From: Lysobacter sp. Root690 | GTDB taxonomy: Bacteria > Pseudomonadota > Gammaproteobacteria > Xanthomonadales > Xanthomonadaceae | Length of the DNA stretch: 64,000 bases | NCBI RefSeq assembly: GCF_001427785.1 | Contig: NZ_LMHM01000001.1 | Location: forward strand, 201,622-265,621 | Direction: 5' to 3' | Part shown: positions 1 through 8,657 of the stretch, in pieces | Position numbering within the stretch: position 1 is the stretch's first letter | Layout: the number at the start of each line of letters is the position of its first letter | Translations under genes and position numbers: made by a program | Notes under the pieces: model-generated | The model's input: the letters and a program-made list of their open reading frames with translations, nothing else | What the model was told of the DNA's origin: nothing | The model's database searches: none

Positions 1-474
1 CCACACGAAACTAGCGACCAGTCCGGCCGCGGCCGGACTGGCCAGGCCGATGAACCAGCGCTTGTCGACCTGGCCGACCTGGGAATTGAAGCGCGCCAGG
101 CGCAGCGCGGCGCAGGCGGCGTACAGGAACGCGCCGACCCAGCCGATCTTGCCGGGGATCACCCCATCGAGCTTGGTCGAGATCAGCGCCCAGTGGTACA
201 TGACCATGGCCGGCGCCAGGCCGAAGCTGATCAGATCGGCCAGCGAGTCGTACTGGACCCCGAATTCGCTCTGGGTGTTGGTCAGCCGGGCGACCCGGCC
301 GTCGACGCCATCGAGGATCGCGGCGATGAAGATCGCCATGCAGGCCTCGTCGAAACGGCCCTGGGTGGCGGCGATGATCGCGTAGAAACCGGCGAACAGG
401 CCGCCGGTGGTGAACAAATTAGGCAGCAAATAGATGCCGCGTCCGCGCGGGCGGGGCGTGGGTTGAGGTTCCAT
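1..474 (-). CDS. pssA: CDP-diacylglycerol-serine O-phosphatidyltransferase, 3' end cut by window edge
   Basis: This inner-membrane enzyme makes phosphatidylserine from CDP-diacylglycerol and L-serine, the first step towards phosphatidylethanolamine. The minus strand from 474 reads MEPQPTPRPRGRGIYLLPNL and continues open to base 1 (158 codons). The CDP-alcohol phosphatidyltransferase signature is complete: DGVDGRVAR, then FGVQYDSLAD, giving DGxxAR-x8-GxxxDxxxD. Hydrophobic segments surround it, and the RWFIGLASPAAAGLVAS segment near the edge is typical of PssA. Only the N-terminal part of the protein is present, so the C-terminal membrane segments cannot be judged. The start is the only ATG before the conserved domain; no strong ribosome-binding site precedes it. 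It is divergent from the DUF4124 gene. Confidence 0.93.
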   Translation of the reverse strand, partial: MEPQPTPRPRGRGIYLLPNLFTTGGLFAGFYAIIAATQGRFDEACMAIFIAAILDGVDGRVARLTNTQSEFGVQYDSLADLISFGLAPAMVMYHWALISTKLDGVIPGKIGWVGAFLYAACAALRLARFNSQVGQVDKRWFIGLASPAAAGLVASFVW

Positions 475-584
475 AACTGGGAAGTGTAGCGCTTGCCTGC
501 GCCCGAGCAGGATGCTGCAATCTCGCATCCCCCGCTGTACCGTAGTTTCCGCTCGTTCCGCCAGCCCCGTTCCGGAGCCTCGTC

Positions 585-1100
585 ATGTCCTGCACCTCCC
601 GTTATTCCGCCCGCCGCGCCTTGTCGGCGCTGGGCCTGCGCGCCGTTCCGACCGCTTTGCTGGTGCTGCTGGCCGTCGCGCCGGCCGCCGCCACCGAGCT
701 GTACCAGTGGAAGGACGCCAAGGGCGTCACCCACTACTCCGACTCGCCGCCGCCCGAACAGGGCCAGGCCGGGGTCAAGAACCGGGTGATCCAGAACCGC
801 ACCGGCACCCCGACCCAGACCGCCACGACCGCCGCGCCGGGCGAGAACCCTCAGTGCGCCGGCGCGCGCGCCAACCTCAAGCAGCTGCAGAGCGCGGCCG
901 CGGTCGGCATGGACAGCAACGGCGACGGCAAGGCCGACGGCGTGCTCGATGCGCAGCAGCGCGCCGCCCAGGTCCAGCTCGCCGAAGCCCAGATCCGGGT
1001 CAATTGCACCGCCGCGGCCCCGGCCACGCCCGGCGCCACGCCCGCGGCCAGTTCCTCGCCGTCGCCGCGGCCTACGCCGCAGAAGCAGGCGGAGAGCTGA
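585..1100 (+). CDS. DUF4124-domain exported protein
   Basis: A 171-residue protein. It has a basic N-terminus, a hydrophobic core (about residues 20-37) and a likely signal-peptidase site after AAA, so it should be exported. Directly after the signal peptide comes ELYQWKDAKGVTHYSDSPPP, the hallmark of the DUF4124 domain, which is common in gammaproteobacterial periplasmic proteins of unknown function. The middle contains DSNGDGKADGVLD, which resembles a short Ca-binding loop (inference only). The C-terminus is low-complexity Ala/Pro/Ser. The start has GGAG upstream. The gene stands alone, and a palindromic repeat begins 3 bp after its stop. The family is recognised; the function is unknown. 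Confidence 0.85.
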   Translation: MSCTSRYSARRALSALGLRAVPTALLVLLAVAPAAATELYQWKDAKGVTHYSDSPPPEQGQAGVKNRVIQNRTGTPTQTATTAAPGENPQCAGARANLKQLQSAAAVGMDSNGDGKADGVLDAQQRAAQVQLAEAQIRVNCTAAAPATPGATPAASSSPSPRPTPQKQAES

Positions 1101-1103
1101 GAA

Positions 1104-1276
1104 GCCGGGATTAGGGATTCGGGATTGGTCACGGCGGGTTTTGCTCGCGACCGATCCGACTCGATGATCTGACGCCGGGTCGTCCTCACGGGCGATCCGG
1201 CGTTTTTCGTTTGCGCGCGCCCTGTCCGCCACGGCGAAAACCCGCCAATCCCGAATCCCAAATCCCGAATCCCGGC
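1104..1276. repeat. Heptamer-built palindromic intergenic element (copy 1)
   Basis: The left arm starts GCCGGGATTAGGGATTC and the right arm ends GAATCCCGGC. Both arms consist of imperfect GGGATT(C/A/G) heptamers in opposite orientation. A second internal inverted pair, GGCGGGTTTT and AAAACCCGCC, flanks the central spacer. The element fills the gap between the DUF4124 gene and proS. Related copies lie at about 3998, 6783 and 53377. Confidence 0.85.
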
Positions 1277-1322
1277 CCCAACTGGCAAACTGTTCGCTTT
1301 CCCCATCCGCGAACCCCTGCCG

Positions 1323-3044
1323 ATGCGCCTGTCGCACTTCCATCTCCACACCAGCAAGGAAACTCCCGCCGAAGCCGAAATCATCAGCCACAAGCTGATG
1401 CTCAAGGCCGGCATGATCCGCAAGCTCGCCGCCGGCCTGTACACCTGGTCGCCGCTGGGCCTGCGCGTGCTGCGCAAGGTCGAGCGCGCGGTGCGCGAGG
1501 AGATGAACGCCGCGGGCGCGATCGAAGTGCTGATGCCGGCGGTGCAGCCCAAGGAGCTGTGGGAGGAAACCGGGCGCTGGGAGAAATTCGGCGGCCAGTT
1601 GCTCAAGATCAAGGATCGCAAGGAAGCGTGGTACTGCTTCGGCCCGACCCACGAGGAAGTCATCACCGACTTCGCCCGCAACGAACTGGCCAGCTACAAG
1701 CAGCTGCCGGTCAATTTCTATCAGATCCAGACCAAGTTCCGCGACGAAATCCGTCCGCGCTTCGGGGTGATGCGCGCGCGCGAGTTCCTGATGAAGGACG
1801 CCTACTCGTTCCACGTCACCGACGCCGACCTCGGTCGCGAATACCAGAACATGTACGACACCTACGGCCGCATCTTCACCCGTCTGGGATTGAAGTTCCG
1901 CGCCGTGTTCGCCGACACCGGCGCGATCGGCGGCAGCGCCTCGCACGAGTTCCACGTGCTCGCCGATTCAGGCGAGGACGCGATCGCGTTCTCCGACGGC
2001 TCGGATTACGCCGCCAACGTCGAGCTGGCCGAAGCGGTGTCGCCGGGCCCGCGCGCGGCCGCGAGCGAGGACCTGCGCAAGGTCGACACGCCGACCCAGA
2101 AGACCTGCGAGGACGTCGCCGCGCTGATGGGCATCGCCCTGACCCGCACGGTCAAGTCGATCGCCATCGTCGGCAGCGACGCCGACGGCAAGCCGCAATT
2201 CGCGCTGGCCCTGGTCCGCGGCGACCACGCGATCAACGAGATCAAGCTGTCCAAGCTCGCCGGCCTGGCCGAGTATCGCCTCGCCACCGAGGCCGAGATC
2301 GTCGAACACCTCGGCGCGCAGCCTGGTTTCCTGGGTCCGGTCAAGCCCGCGAAGACCATCCGCGTGATCGCCGACCGCAGCGTCGCGGCGATGGCCGACT
2401 TCGTGGTCGGCGCCAACGAAAACGGCTACCACCTCGCCGGGGTCAACTGGGGCCGCGATCTGGCCGAACCCAATGAGGTCGCCGACATCCGCAACGCAGT
2501 CGCCGGCGATCCCTCGCCCGACGGCCAGGGCCGCCTGGGCATCGCGCGCGGGATCGAGGTCGGCCACGTGTTCCAGCTCGGCCGCAAGTACGCCGAGGCG
2601 ATGAAGTTGACCGTGCTCGACGACACCGGCAAGGCCACCACCCCGGCCATGGGCTGCTACGGCATCGGCGTGTCGCGCATCGTCGCCGCGGCGATCGAGC
2701 AGAACCACGACGACGCCGGCATCGCCTGGCCCGAGGCGATGGCGCCGTGGCAGGCGGTGGTGTGTGTGATCAACCCGAAGAACGACCCGGCCGTGGCCGA
2801 GGCCGCGCTGGCGCTGTACCAAGACCTGGTCAAGGCCGGCGTCGACGCCGCGCTCGACGACCGCGGCCTGCGCCCGGGCGCGATGTTCGCCGACATCGAA
2901 CTGATCGGCGTGCCGCACCGCGTGGTGGTGTCCGAACGCGGCCTGGCCGCGGGCAGTTTCGAATACCGCCACCGCCGCGCCAGCGAAGCGGAGAATCTCG
3001 ACCGCGCCGCGGTCCTGGCCCGGATCGGCGGCCTGTCGCAGTAA
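1323..3044 (+). CDS. proS: Prolyl-tRNA synthetase
   Basis: ProRS charges tRNA-Pro with proline in the cytoplasm. The 573-residue product has the full length and order of the bacterial (prokaryotic-type) enzyme. It has the N-terminal class II catalytic domain with the motif 2 region ([25 protein letters not shown]), then the inserted YbaK-like editing domain (about residues 230-390) that hydrolyses mischarged Ala-tRNA-Pro. Motif 3 follows ([20 protein letters not shown]), then a C-terminal anticodon-binding domain (about 470-573). The ATG follows the repeat-rich gap closely, with only a weak Shine-Dalgarno sequence. It is transcribed alone; a perfect hairpin lies 50 bp after the stop. Confidence 0.97.
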   Translation: MRLSHFHLHTSKETPAEAEIISHKLMLKAGMIRKLAAGLYTWSPLGLRVLRKVERAVREEMNAAGAIEVLMPAVQPKELWEETGRWEKFGGQLLKIKDRKEAWYCFGPTHEEVITDFARNELASYKQLPVNFYQIQTKFRDEIRPRFGVMRAREFLMKDAYSFHVTDADLGREYQNMYDTYGRIFTRLGLKFRAVFADTGAIGGSASHEFHVLADSGEDAIAFSDGSDYAANVELAEAVSPGPRAAASEDLRKVDTPTQKTCEDVAALMGIALTRTVKSIAIVGSDADGKPQFALALVRGDHAINEIKLSKLAGLAEYRLATEAEIVEHLGAQPGFLGPVKPAKTIRVIADRSVAAMADFVVGANENGYHLAGVNWGRDLAEPNEVADIRNAVAGDPSPDGQGRLGIARGIEVGHVFQLGRKYAEAMKLTVLDDTGKATTPAMGCYGIGVSRIVAAAIEQNHDDAGIAWPEAMAPWQAVVCVINPKNDPAVAEAALALYQDLVKAGVDAALDDRGLRPGAMFADIELIGVPHRVVVSERGLAAGSFEYRHRRASEAENLDRAAVLARIGGLSQ

Positions 3045-3092
3045 GCCCGGCGGCGGCGGCGATACCGCCGACGAGCACGGCGACGATATGTC

Positions 3093-3124
3093 CGATTACC
3101 CCGCCCGCGGCGGCGGGGTAATCG
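3093..3124. terminator. Perfect 13-bp hairpin downstream of proS
   Basis: CGATTACCCCGCC (3093-3105) pairs perfectly with GGCGGGGTAATCG (3112-3124) across a 6-nt loop. It lies about 50 bp after the proS stop and probably ends that transcript. No T-tract follows, so it may instead be a processing or stability element. Confidence 0.55.
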
Positions 3125-3554
3125 CGACGCCCGAAGTTTCGCACCACCCCAAGCACGTTTCGTGCCTACTTCGAAAAACCTCGGTATATAGGCCCGATAC
3201 TCGAGCCGCGCCGGTTGCAAACGCGTTTGGATAACCCGCGTTTCGATAGGTCGTTTCAAACAGCGCCGTAATCCCGCGCGCTCGATCGGCGAGTCCGGTC
3301 CGCGCCCGCCACCTCATGCAATCGACCCAAACCCTCGCCACGCAAGCCTCGGCGACGGGGGACGACGCCCGCGCTTGCACATATTTGTTTAAACCGTTTG
3401 CGCGGCCACACATTCCCGCGCGCGCGCCACTGGCTTTAGCGGTCGATATTCGTGTATATCTTCCGGCGCATTTACGGCAGACTTCCCTGCCCTTACTATG
3501 CTGCCGCGCGCCAGGGACTGGCCGTCATTTCCGACCATACTCCCCGGAGGCTAC
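3125..3554 (+). promoter_or_regulatory. Long AT-richer leader upstream of the H-NS-like gene
   Basis: About 430 bp without a convincing gene. Base composition is visibly less GC-rich than its surroundings, with short AT tracts such as GGTATATAGG (about 3182-3191) and CATATTTGTTTAAACCG (about 3379-3395). This is what would be expected of a promoter region, possibly autoregulated by the H-NS-like product, but no specific promoter can be assigned. Open frames here show no recognisable protein. Confidence 0.4.
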
Positions 3555-3941
3555 ATGTCGATCGATCTCTCCACGTTGTCCGCGAAAGAACTCGAATCCC
3601 TGATCAGCCAGGCCAAGAAGCGCAAGACCACCTTGAACAAGCGCAAACCCATCGCGGCCGTGCGCAAGAAAATCAGCACCCTGCTCAAGACCGAGGGTTA
3701 CACCCTGGAAGAGCTGTTCGGCAACGCCGCTCCGGCGACCCGCGGACCGAAGGCGAGCAAGGCCGCCACCAAGGCCGCTCCGGCCGCGCGCAAGGCGCGC
3801 AAGCCGCTGGGCAAGGTCGCGCCGAAATACCAGAACCCGGCCAACACCGGCGAAACCTGGACCGGCCGCGGCAAGCAGCCGCGCTGGCTGGCCGCCTACA
3901 CCGCGCAGGGCAAGAAGCTGGAAGATTTCCTGATCAAGTAA
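3555..3941 (+). CDS. H-NS family nucleoid-associated protein
   Basis: A 128-residue basic protein. The C-terminal third, YQNPANTGETWTGRGKQPRW, is the H-NS DNA-binding domain with the TWTGRGxxPxW loop that enters the minor groove of AT-rich DNA. The N-terminal part is helical (oligomerisation). The two are joined by an Ala/Lys-rich linker (about residues 60-95) of the kind seen in Xanthomonas XrvA and Burkholderia Bv3F-type proteins. The start at 3555 is supported by GGAGG 4 bp upstream; the frame is open further upstream but without similarity. H-NS-type proteins silence laterally acquired AT-rich genes. A rho-independent terminator follows at 3970. The xrvA-like assignment is by resemblance only. 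Confidence 0.9.
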   Translation: MSIDLSTLSAKELESLISQAKKRKTTLNKRKPIAAVRKKISTLLKTEGYTLEELFGNAAPATRGPKASKAATKAAPAARKARKPLGKVAPKYQNPANTGETWTGRGKQPRWLAAYTAQGKKLEDFLIK

Positions 3942-3969
3942 CGGGACTGAAAACCAGAATCGACGAAAC

Positions 3970-3993
3970 CGCCGGCCTTAAGCCGGCGTTTTC
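3970..3993 (+). terminator. Rho-independent terminator of the H-NS-like gene
   Basis: CGCCGGC (3970-3976), loop CTTAA, GCCGGCG (3982-3988), then TTTTC. It lies 28 bp after the stop. Confidence 0.8.
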
Positions 3994-3997
3994 ATTG

Positions 3998-4165
3998 GAG
4001 CCGGGATTGGGGATTCGGGATTAGGGATTAGGGATTCGCAAAAGCCAGATCAAAGGCTTGGAGCCGGAATTAGGGATCCGCAAAAAGCCAAGTCATAGGC
4101 AGTGCCTTGGCCGCGACCGCTCTCGCTCTTGCCAATCCCAAATCCCCAATCCCCAATCCCGGCCC
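3998..4165. repeat. Heptamer-built palindromic intergenic element (copy 2)
   Basis: The left end, GGAGCCGGGATTGGGGATTC, runs into several GGGATTA/GGGATTC units. A second partial head lies in the middle at about 4054. The right arm has the complementary AATCCC(C/A) units and ends CCCGGCCCC. The right end abuts the stop codon of the ThrE-type gene. Confidence 0.85.
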
Positions 4166-4166
4166 C

Positions 4167-5417
4167 TCACAAATTCCGCCGAGCCGGCAACAGCAAATTC
4201 CCGAATATCAGCCCCGCGATCAGCGCGAGCAGGATATTGAGCACCGCCAGCACCGCGTCCTGGCCGACGTTGACGTCCTGCTGCTGGATCATCGTGAGCA
4301 GCCCGCGCAAGCTGACGCTGCCGGGCACCAGCAGAATGATCCCGGGCACGCGGATGATCGCCCCCGGCCGGTTGCCCCAGCGCGCGTAGGCATTGCCGAG
4401 CGCGGTCATGACCAGGGCGGCGAGGAAGATTCCCGCCGGACTGCCCCAGGCCAGGCCGACGAAACGCGAAATCAGATAACCGCCGGCGGCCGCGGCCATG
4501 ACCTTGAGGTAATCGCCGCGGTGGGCGCGAAACAGCACCGCGAACGCGTACGACGCCACCGCCAGCCCGCCCCATTCGACCCACGGCGCTTGCGGACGCG
4601 AGGCGCGCACCACCGGCTCCAGCCCGACCAGATCGGCCAGGTAAAGCCCGATCACCGTGCCGACCGCCAGTTTCACCACCGTGGTCACCGCGCCGGCGAA
4701 ACGCGCCGTGCCCGACACCAGATGCTGGCTGGTCAGTTCGTTGACCGCGTTGGTCAGCGCCAGACCGGGCAGCAGCACGATCAGCGAGGCGATGATCACC
4801 GTGTTCTGGTTCAGCGGGGCGATGAAATTGGCGACCAGCAACACAGTCAGCGCGGCGAACATGCCGGCGATCGCCTCCAGCGCCTCGCGCAGCCGCGGCC
4901 GGCGGCCGGAGATGTCGACCAGCAGGCCGATCATCAAACCGTTGATCGCGGCCACGCCGATGTCCAGCCACGGTAGCCGCAACAGGCTGGCGACCGCGCC
5001 CGCGGCCAGGCCGTAAGCGATCACCTGCATCGAGCGCCAGCGCAGGCTGCGCGGGCGGTCGAGGGTCTCCAGCGCGGCGTGGCCGGCGGCCAGATCGAGT
5101 CGGCCGGCCATCACCTCCTCGGCGATGCGGTCGGTTTCGCTGAGCCGGTACAGGTCGTTCTCCCCGGGCGGCAGCCGGATCACCCGGGTGGTGTCGCTGT
5201 CGCCGAGCGGCCGGTTGGGATCGCTGAAGGTGAGGATCAGGCCGGTCGGGTTCGACCACGGCTCGCACTCCAGGCGCAGTTTCTGCGCCACCGAACTCAC
5301 CGCGCCCTCCAGCCGCTGCGCGGTGGTGCCGTAGCTGTGCAGACGCTCGGCCAGCTCGACCACGAACGCGATGCGGGCGGCGTAGCTGGCGGCACTGAGC
5401 GGATGCGGGGTCGACAT
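4167..5417 (-). CDS. Threonine/serine exporter, ThrE family (DUF1212)
   Basis: A 416-residue inner-membrane protein with the two-part ThrE architecture. An N-terminal DUF1212 domain contains a cytoplasmic region (RLEGAVSSVAQKL, CEPWSNPTGLILTF) and about five membrane segments. A C-terminal ThrE_2-like half (about residues 270-416) follows with further membrane segments. Characterised relatives export L-threonine and L-serine by proton antiport; the substrate here is inferred from the family. Starts are possible at 5417 (MSTPHPLSAASYAAR) and 5435 (MPCFPTMSTP). 5417 is preferred because similarity begins there; neither has a clear ribosome-binding site. Its stop touches a palindromic repeat. 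Confidence 0.85.
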   Translation of the reverse strand: MSTPHPLSAASYAARIAFVVELAERLHSYGTTAQRLEGAVSSVAQKLRLECEPWSNPTGLILTFSDPNRPLGDSDTTRVIRLPPGENDLYRLSETDRIAEEVMAGRLDLAAGHAALETLDRPRSLRWRSMQVIAYGLAAGAVASLLRLPWLDIGVAAINGLMIGLLVDISGRRPRLREALEAIAGMFAALTVLLVANFIAPLNQNTVIIASLIVLLPGLALTNAVNELTSQHLVSGTARFAGAVTTVVKLAVGTVIGLYLADLVGLEPVVRASRPQAPWVEWGGLAVASYAFAVLFRAHRGDYLKVMAAAAGGYLISRFVGLAWGSPAGIFLAALVMTALGNAYARWGNRPGAIIRVPGIILLVPGSVSLRGLLTMIQQQDVNVGQDAVLAVLNILLALIAGLIFGNLLLPARRNL

Positions 5418-5490
5418 AGTCGGAAAGCATGGCACGCGATTGCGTCGCTGGGCAGCGGGCTCGCGCCGGGGTTAAGGGAAAAGGCGGGAA

Positions 5491-5523
5491 GCCGGGAATC
5501 TGGAATCGGGGATGGCGAATCGG
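5491..5523. repeat. Degenerate single arm of the heptamer repeat
   Basis: GCCGGGAATC followed by GGAATCGGGGATGG and GAATCGG, in the divergent gap between the ThrE-type gene and mlaE. No clear opposite arm was found, so it may be a decayed copy. Confidence 0.6.
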
Positions 5524-5656
5524 AAGTGCCGAGAAACCGACACGACGAGGCGTTTTCGATTCCAACTTCCCACACACCCGATTTCAGGCGGCCCCAGCCC
5601 GATCCACGCAGCCCTCACCTCGTCATCCCTAGCCTGTATCCTCCCGCCGAGGCCCT

Positions 5657-6778
5657 ATGACCCTATCGACCACGCACGCACCGGAACTCACCGCCGATGG
5701 CTCCACGCCTTCGCGGCTACGCCTTTCCGGATGCTGGACCCTCGAACATGCGGTCGCCATCGGCGAGACGCTCAAGCAGGCGCCCGAGGGCACCACCGAA
5801 GTCGACGCGAGCGGGGTCGAGCGGCTCGATTCGGTCGGCGTGTTGCAGCTGATGCGCTATGCGCGCCGCCACGATCTCGACTTCGACGCCGCGTTCAATT
5901 TCCACGAAAGCCACCGCGCGCTGGTCAGCGCGATCGAGGACGTGGCCGACGAGCGGCCGAAGAAGAAGCGCGAGTACGGCTTCGAAGCCGCGCTCGCGCG
6001 CCTGGGCTATGCGGTCACCGACAACTGGAAGGAAGTGCTGGCCCTGGTCGCCTTCTTCGGCGAAACCCTGGTCAAGATGCTGCGGCTGTTCAAGAGCCCG
6101 GGCCGCTTCCGCCCGACCGCGACCGTGCATCACATGGAACAGGTCGGCCTCGACGCGGTGCCGCTGATCGCGCTGCTGTGCTATCTGGTCGGCGCGGTGG
6201 TGGCGTTCCTGGGCTCGACCATCCTCAAGGATTTCGGCGCGACCATCTTCGTGGTCGAACTGGTCAGCATCGCTTTCCTGCGCGAGTTCGGCGTGCTGCT
6301 GACCGCGATCGTGCTCGCCGGCCGCACCGCCAGCGCGTTCACCGCGCAGATCGGCGCGATGGTCAGCCGCGAGGAAGTCGATGCGATCCGCACCCTGGGC
6401 ATGGACCCGATCGACCTGCTGGTGATCCCGCGCGTGCTGGCGCTGCTGGTGATGCTGCCGCTGCTGACGTTCGTGGCGATGATCGCCGGCCTGCTCGGCG
6501 GCTTGACCGTCGGCGCCTACGGCCTGGACATTCCGCCGCAGCAATACCTCGCGCGCATGCACGAGACCATGCAGCTGCGCCACTTTCTGGTCGGCATGTC
6601 GAAGGCGCCGATCTTCGCCCTGCTGATCAGCCTGATCGGCTGCCTGGAAGGCCTGCAGGTCCAGGGCACCGCGCAGTCGGTCGGCGAGCGCACCACCTCC
6701 AGCGTGGTCCAGTCGATCTCGCTGGTGATCGTGCTCGATGCGTTCTTCGCCATCTGGTTCATGGAGATGGGCTGGTGA
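5657..6778 (+). CDS. mlaE: MlaE-family ABC permease with N-terminal STAS domain
   Basis: A 373-residue protein that fuses two parts separate in E. coli. Residues about 20-100 form a STAS/MlaB-like domain (LSGCWTLEHAVAIGETL, DASGVERLDSVGVLQLMRYARR). Residues about 130-373 form the MlaE permease with five or six membrane segments and the conserved TASAFTAQIGAMVSREEVDAI stretch that contacts the ATPase. The protein should be the inner-membrane permease of an MCE phospholipid transporter maintaining outer-membrane lipid asymmetry. It leads the operon mlaE-mlaF-CPBP-mlaD-lipoprotein. The STAS-permease fusion is common in the wider MlaE family. Direction of transport cannot be read from sequence. 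Confidence 0.92.
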   Translation: MTLSTTHAPELTADGSTPSRLRLSGCWTLEHAVAIGETLKQAPEGTTEVDASGVERLDSVGVLQLMRYARRHDLDFDAAFNFHESHRALVSAIEDVADERPKKKREYGFEAALARLGYAVTDNWKEVLALVAFFGETLVKMLRLFKSPGRFRPTATVHHMEQVGLDAVPLIALLCYLVGAVVAFLGSTILKDFGATIFVVELVSIAFLREFGVLLTAIVLAGRTASAFTAQIGAMVSREEVDAIRTLGMDPIDLLVIPRVLALLVMLPLLTFVAMIAGLLGGLTVGAYGLDIPPQQYLARMHETMQLRHFLVGMSKAPIFALLISLIGCLEGLQVQGTAQSVGERTTSSVVQSISLVIVLDAFFAIWFMEMGW

Positions 6779-6782
6779 TCGC

Positions 6783-6898
6783 GCCGGGAATGGGGAATCG
6801 GGAATCGGGAATCGTTGAAAGGCGAGGTCCGTGCGCACTCGTTCCGGTCGCGGGGAAGTCGCTGTGACGATTCCCGATTCTCGATTCCCGATTCCCGA
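6783..6898. repeat. Heptamer-built palindrome overlapping the mlaF start
   Basis: The left arm (6783-6815) has repeated GGGAATC units. The right arm (6868-6898) has the complementary GATTCCC units. The right arm lies inside the mlaF reading frame and is translated as IPDSRFPIPE. Confidence 0.85.
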
Positions 6899-7736
6899 GG
6901 TCGTCGACGGCAAAGCCGACGACGACTTGATCATCCGCATCCGCGGCCTGGTCAACCAATTCGGCGACCAGGTCGTTCACGACGGCCTCGACCTGGACGT
7001 GAAGCGCGGCGAGATCATTGGCGTGGTCGGCGGCTCGGGCACCGGCAAGTCGGTGATGATGCGGTCGATCCTGGGTCTGCGTAAGCCCAACGCCGGCGAG
7101 ATCGAAGTGCTCGGCATCGACGCGCGCAATCCCGATCCGCGCATGCGCCGCCAGATCGAACGCAACACCGGCGTGCTGTTCCAGGACGGCGCGTTGTTCT
7201 CGTCGCTGACCGTAGGCGAAAACGTGCAGGTGCCGCTCAAGGAATACCACGGCGACCTGCCCGATTCGCTGCGCTACGAACTGGCGCTGCTCAAGGTCAA
7301 GCTGTCGGGTCTGCCGGCCGATGCGATCAACAAGCTGCCGTCGCAGCTGTCCGGCGGCATGCGCAAGCGCGCCGGCCTGGCGCGCGCGCTGGCGCTGGAC
7401 CCGCCGCTGCTGTTCCTCGACGAGCCCACCGCCGGCCTGGACCCGATCGGCGCGGCCGCGTTCGACCGCTTGATCCGCACCCTGCAGCAGGCGCTGGGCC
7501 TGACCGTGTTCCTGATCACCCACGACCTGGACACGCTGTACGCGATCTGCGATCGCATCGCGGTGCTCGCCGACAAGAAGGTGATCGCCTGCGCGCCGAT
7601 CGAGGAGGTCGAGAAACTCGATCACCCGTGGGTGCAGGAATATTTCCACGGCCCGCGCGCGCGCGCCGCGCAGGTCGCGCGCGACAAGAACGTGGACGAC
7701 GCCGGTCGGCGGACGCCGGATGCGCCGGCGCGATGA
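6864..7736 (+). CDS. mlaF: MlaF-family ABC transporter ATPase
   Basis: The ATPase that powers the MlaE permease. It has Walker A GGSGTGKSV, signature LSGGMRKRAGLARALA, Walker B LLFLDEPTAGLDP and the switch histidine in LITHD. Start choice is affected by a repeat: the frame opens at GTG 6831, but GTG 6864 has GGGGAAG 5 bp upstream and is preferred (290 residues). With either start the N-terminus includes IPDSRFPIPE, encoded by the palindromic repeat, before the conserved domain begins at about LIIRIRGLVNQF. The C-terminus runs about 30 residues past the last conserved motif and is Arg/Ala rich. The stop overlaps the next start in ATGA. The family is certain; the exact start is not. Confidence 0.92.
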   Translation: MTIPDSRFPIPEVVDGKADDDLIIRIRGLVNQFGDQVVHDGLDLDVKRGEIIGVVGGSGTGKSVMMRSILGLRKPNAGEIEVLGIDARNPDPRMRRQIERNTGVLFQDGALFSSLTVGENVQVPLKEYHGDLPDSLRYELALLKVKLSGLPADAINKLPSQLSGGMRKRAGLARALALDPPLLFLDEPTAGLDPIGAAAFDRLIRTLQQALGLTVFLITHDLDTLYAICDRIAVLADKKVIACAPIEEVEKLDHPWVQEYFHGPRARAAQVARDKNVDDAGRRTPDAPAR

Positions 7737-8623
7737 ACGGATTGCTCGCCCATCCCGATACGCTGTGGAGCGTGTCGATCTGGGCGGTGCTGTGTCTGGC
7801 CGCGGCGCTGTTGTGGTGGCCGAAGGCGCGCTCGGCGGTATACGTGCTGCTCGGCGCGGTCGCCATCGCGGGATTGATCCGCGGCGTATTCGATCCGCTG
7901 GCGCTGCTGTCGTTCGCCCTGCTCGGCCTGGCCGCGTGGCTGGTATTGCCGGCGCGGGCCAAGGGCGCGCGCATCGCCGGCCACGTCTTGTTCGTGCTGG
8001 TCGCGTTCGCGCTCGGGCTGCATCTGATGCCCGGCTTCCACAACCCGCAACTCATCAGCGACCTGCGGCTGACGCCCGACGCGGCGCCGATGTCGCTGTA
8101 CCTGAATTTCGACAAGCCGCTGGCCGGGTTCTGGCTGCTGCTGTGCTGGCCGTTGCTGCGTCGCTTTGGCGAGGGCGACGGCACCCGTCCGGTCGCGGCC
8201 TCGCTGGCCGCCGGCCTGATCGGCGCGCTGCTCGCCGCGATGCTGTGCCTGGGCTTGGCGCTGGCGATGAACGCGGTCGCCTGGGCACCGAAATGGCCGG
8301 CGTTCGGCGCGCTGTGGGCACTCAACAATCTGCTGCTGGTGGCGCTGACCGAAGAAGCGATGTTCCGCGGCTATCTGCAACACGCCTTGCAGCGGCGCTG
8401 GAGCGAGGTCCGGCATGGACCGATCTACGCGACCTTCGTGGCCGCGCTCGCGTTCGGCCTGGTGCATGCCGGCGGCGGCTGGCGCTGGGTGTTGCTGGCC
8501 AGCTTGGCCGGACTGATCTACGGCTGGGCCTACCGCAAGGGCGGCCTGCTCGGCGCGGTGCTCGCCCACTTCGGCCTCAACCTGATTCATTTCACCGCGT
8601 TTACCTACCCCATGCTGGCATGA
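7733..8623 (+). CDS. CPBP-family (CAAX protease/bacteriocin-processing) intramembrane protease
   Basis: A 296-residue integral membrane protein with about eight hydrophobic segments. The three CPBP (PF02517, Abi/Rce1-like) motifs are intact: EEAMFR (Glu207, Glu208, Arg212), FGLVH (His245) and HFGLN (His279). These should form a glutamate-type intramembrane protease site. The ATG at 7733 overlaps the mlaF stop (ATGA), so the gene is translationally coupled inside the Mla operon, between the ATPase and the MlaD gene. This is not a standard Mla component, and its substrate is unknown. It might process or regulate an operon product (inference). The frame is open upstream to 7628, but that part overlaps mlaF and is not conserved. 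Confidence 0.85.
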   Translation: MNGLLAHPDTLWSVSIWAVLCLAAALLWWPKARSAVYVLLGAVAIAGLIRGVFDPLALLSFALLGLAAWLVLPARAKGARIAGHVLFVLVAFALGLHLMPGFHNPQLISDLRLTPDAAPMSLYLNFDKPLAGFWLLLCWPLLRRFGEGDGTRPVAASLAAGLIGALLAAMLCLGLALAMNAVAWAPKWPAFGALWALNNLLLVALTEEAMFRGYLQHALQRRWSEVRHGPIYATFVAALAFGLVHAGGGWRWVLLASLAGLIYGWAYRKGGLLGAVLAHFGLNLIHFTAFTYPMLA

Positions 8624-8657
8624 TGCCGGCTGCCGCTTCATCGCTTGAAGGTGCCTG

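Noticed and set aside
282..1955. Long minus-strand open frame of 557 codons
   Set aside because: It runs through pssA, the DUF4124 gene and proS on the wrong frame or strand. The sequence is Arg/Gly/His rich and lacks any family; it is a high-GC shadow.
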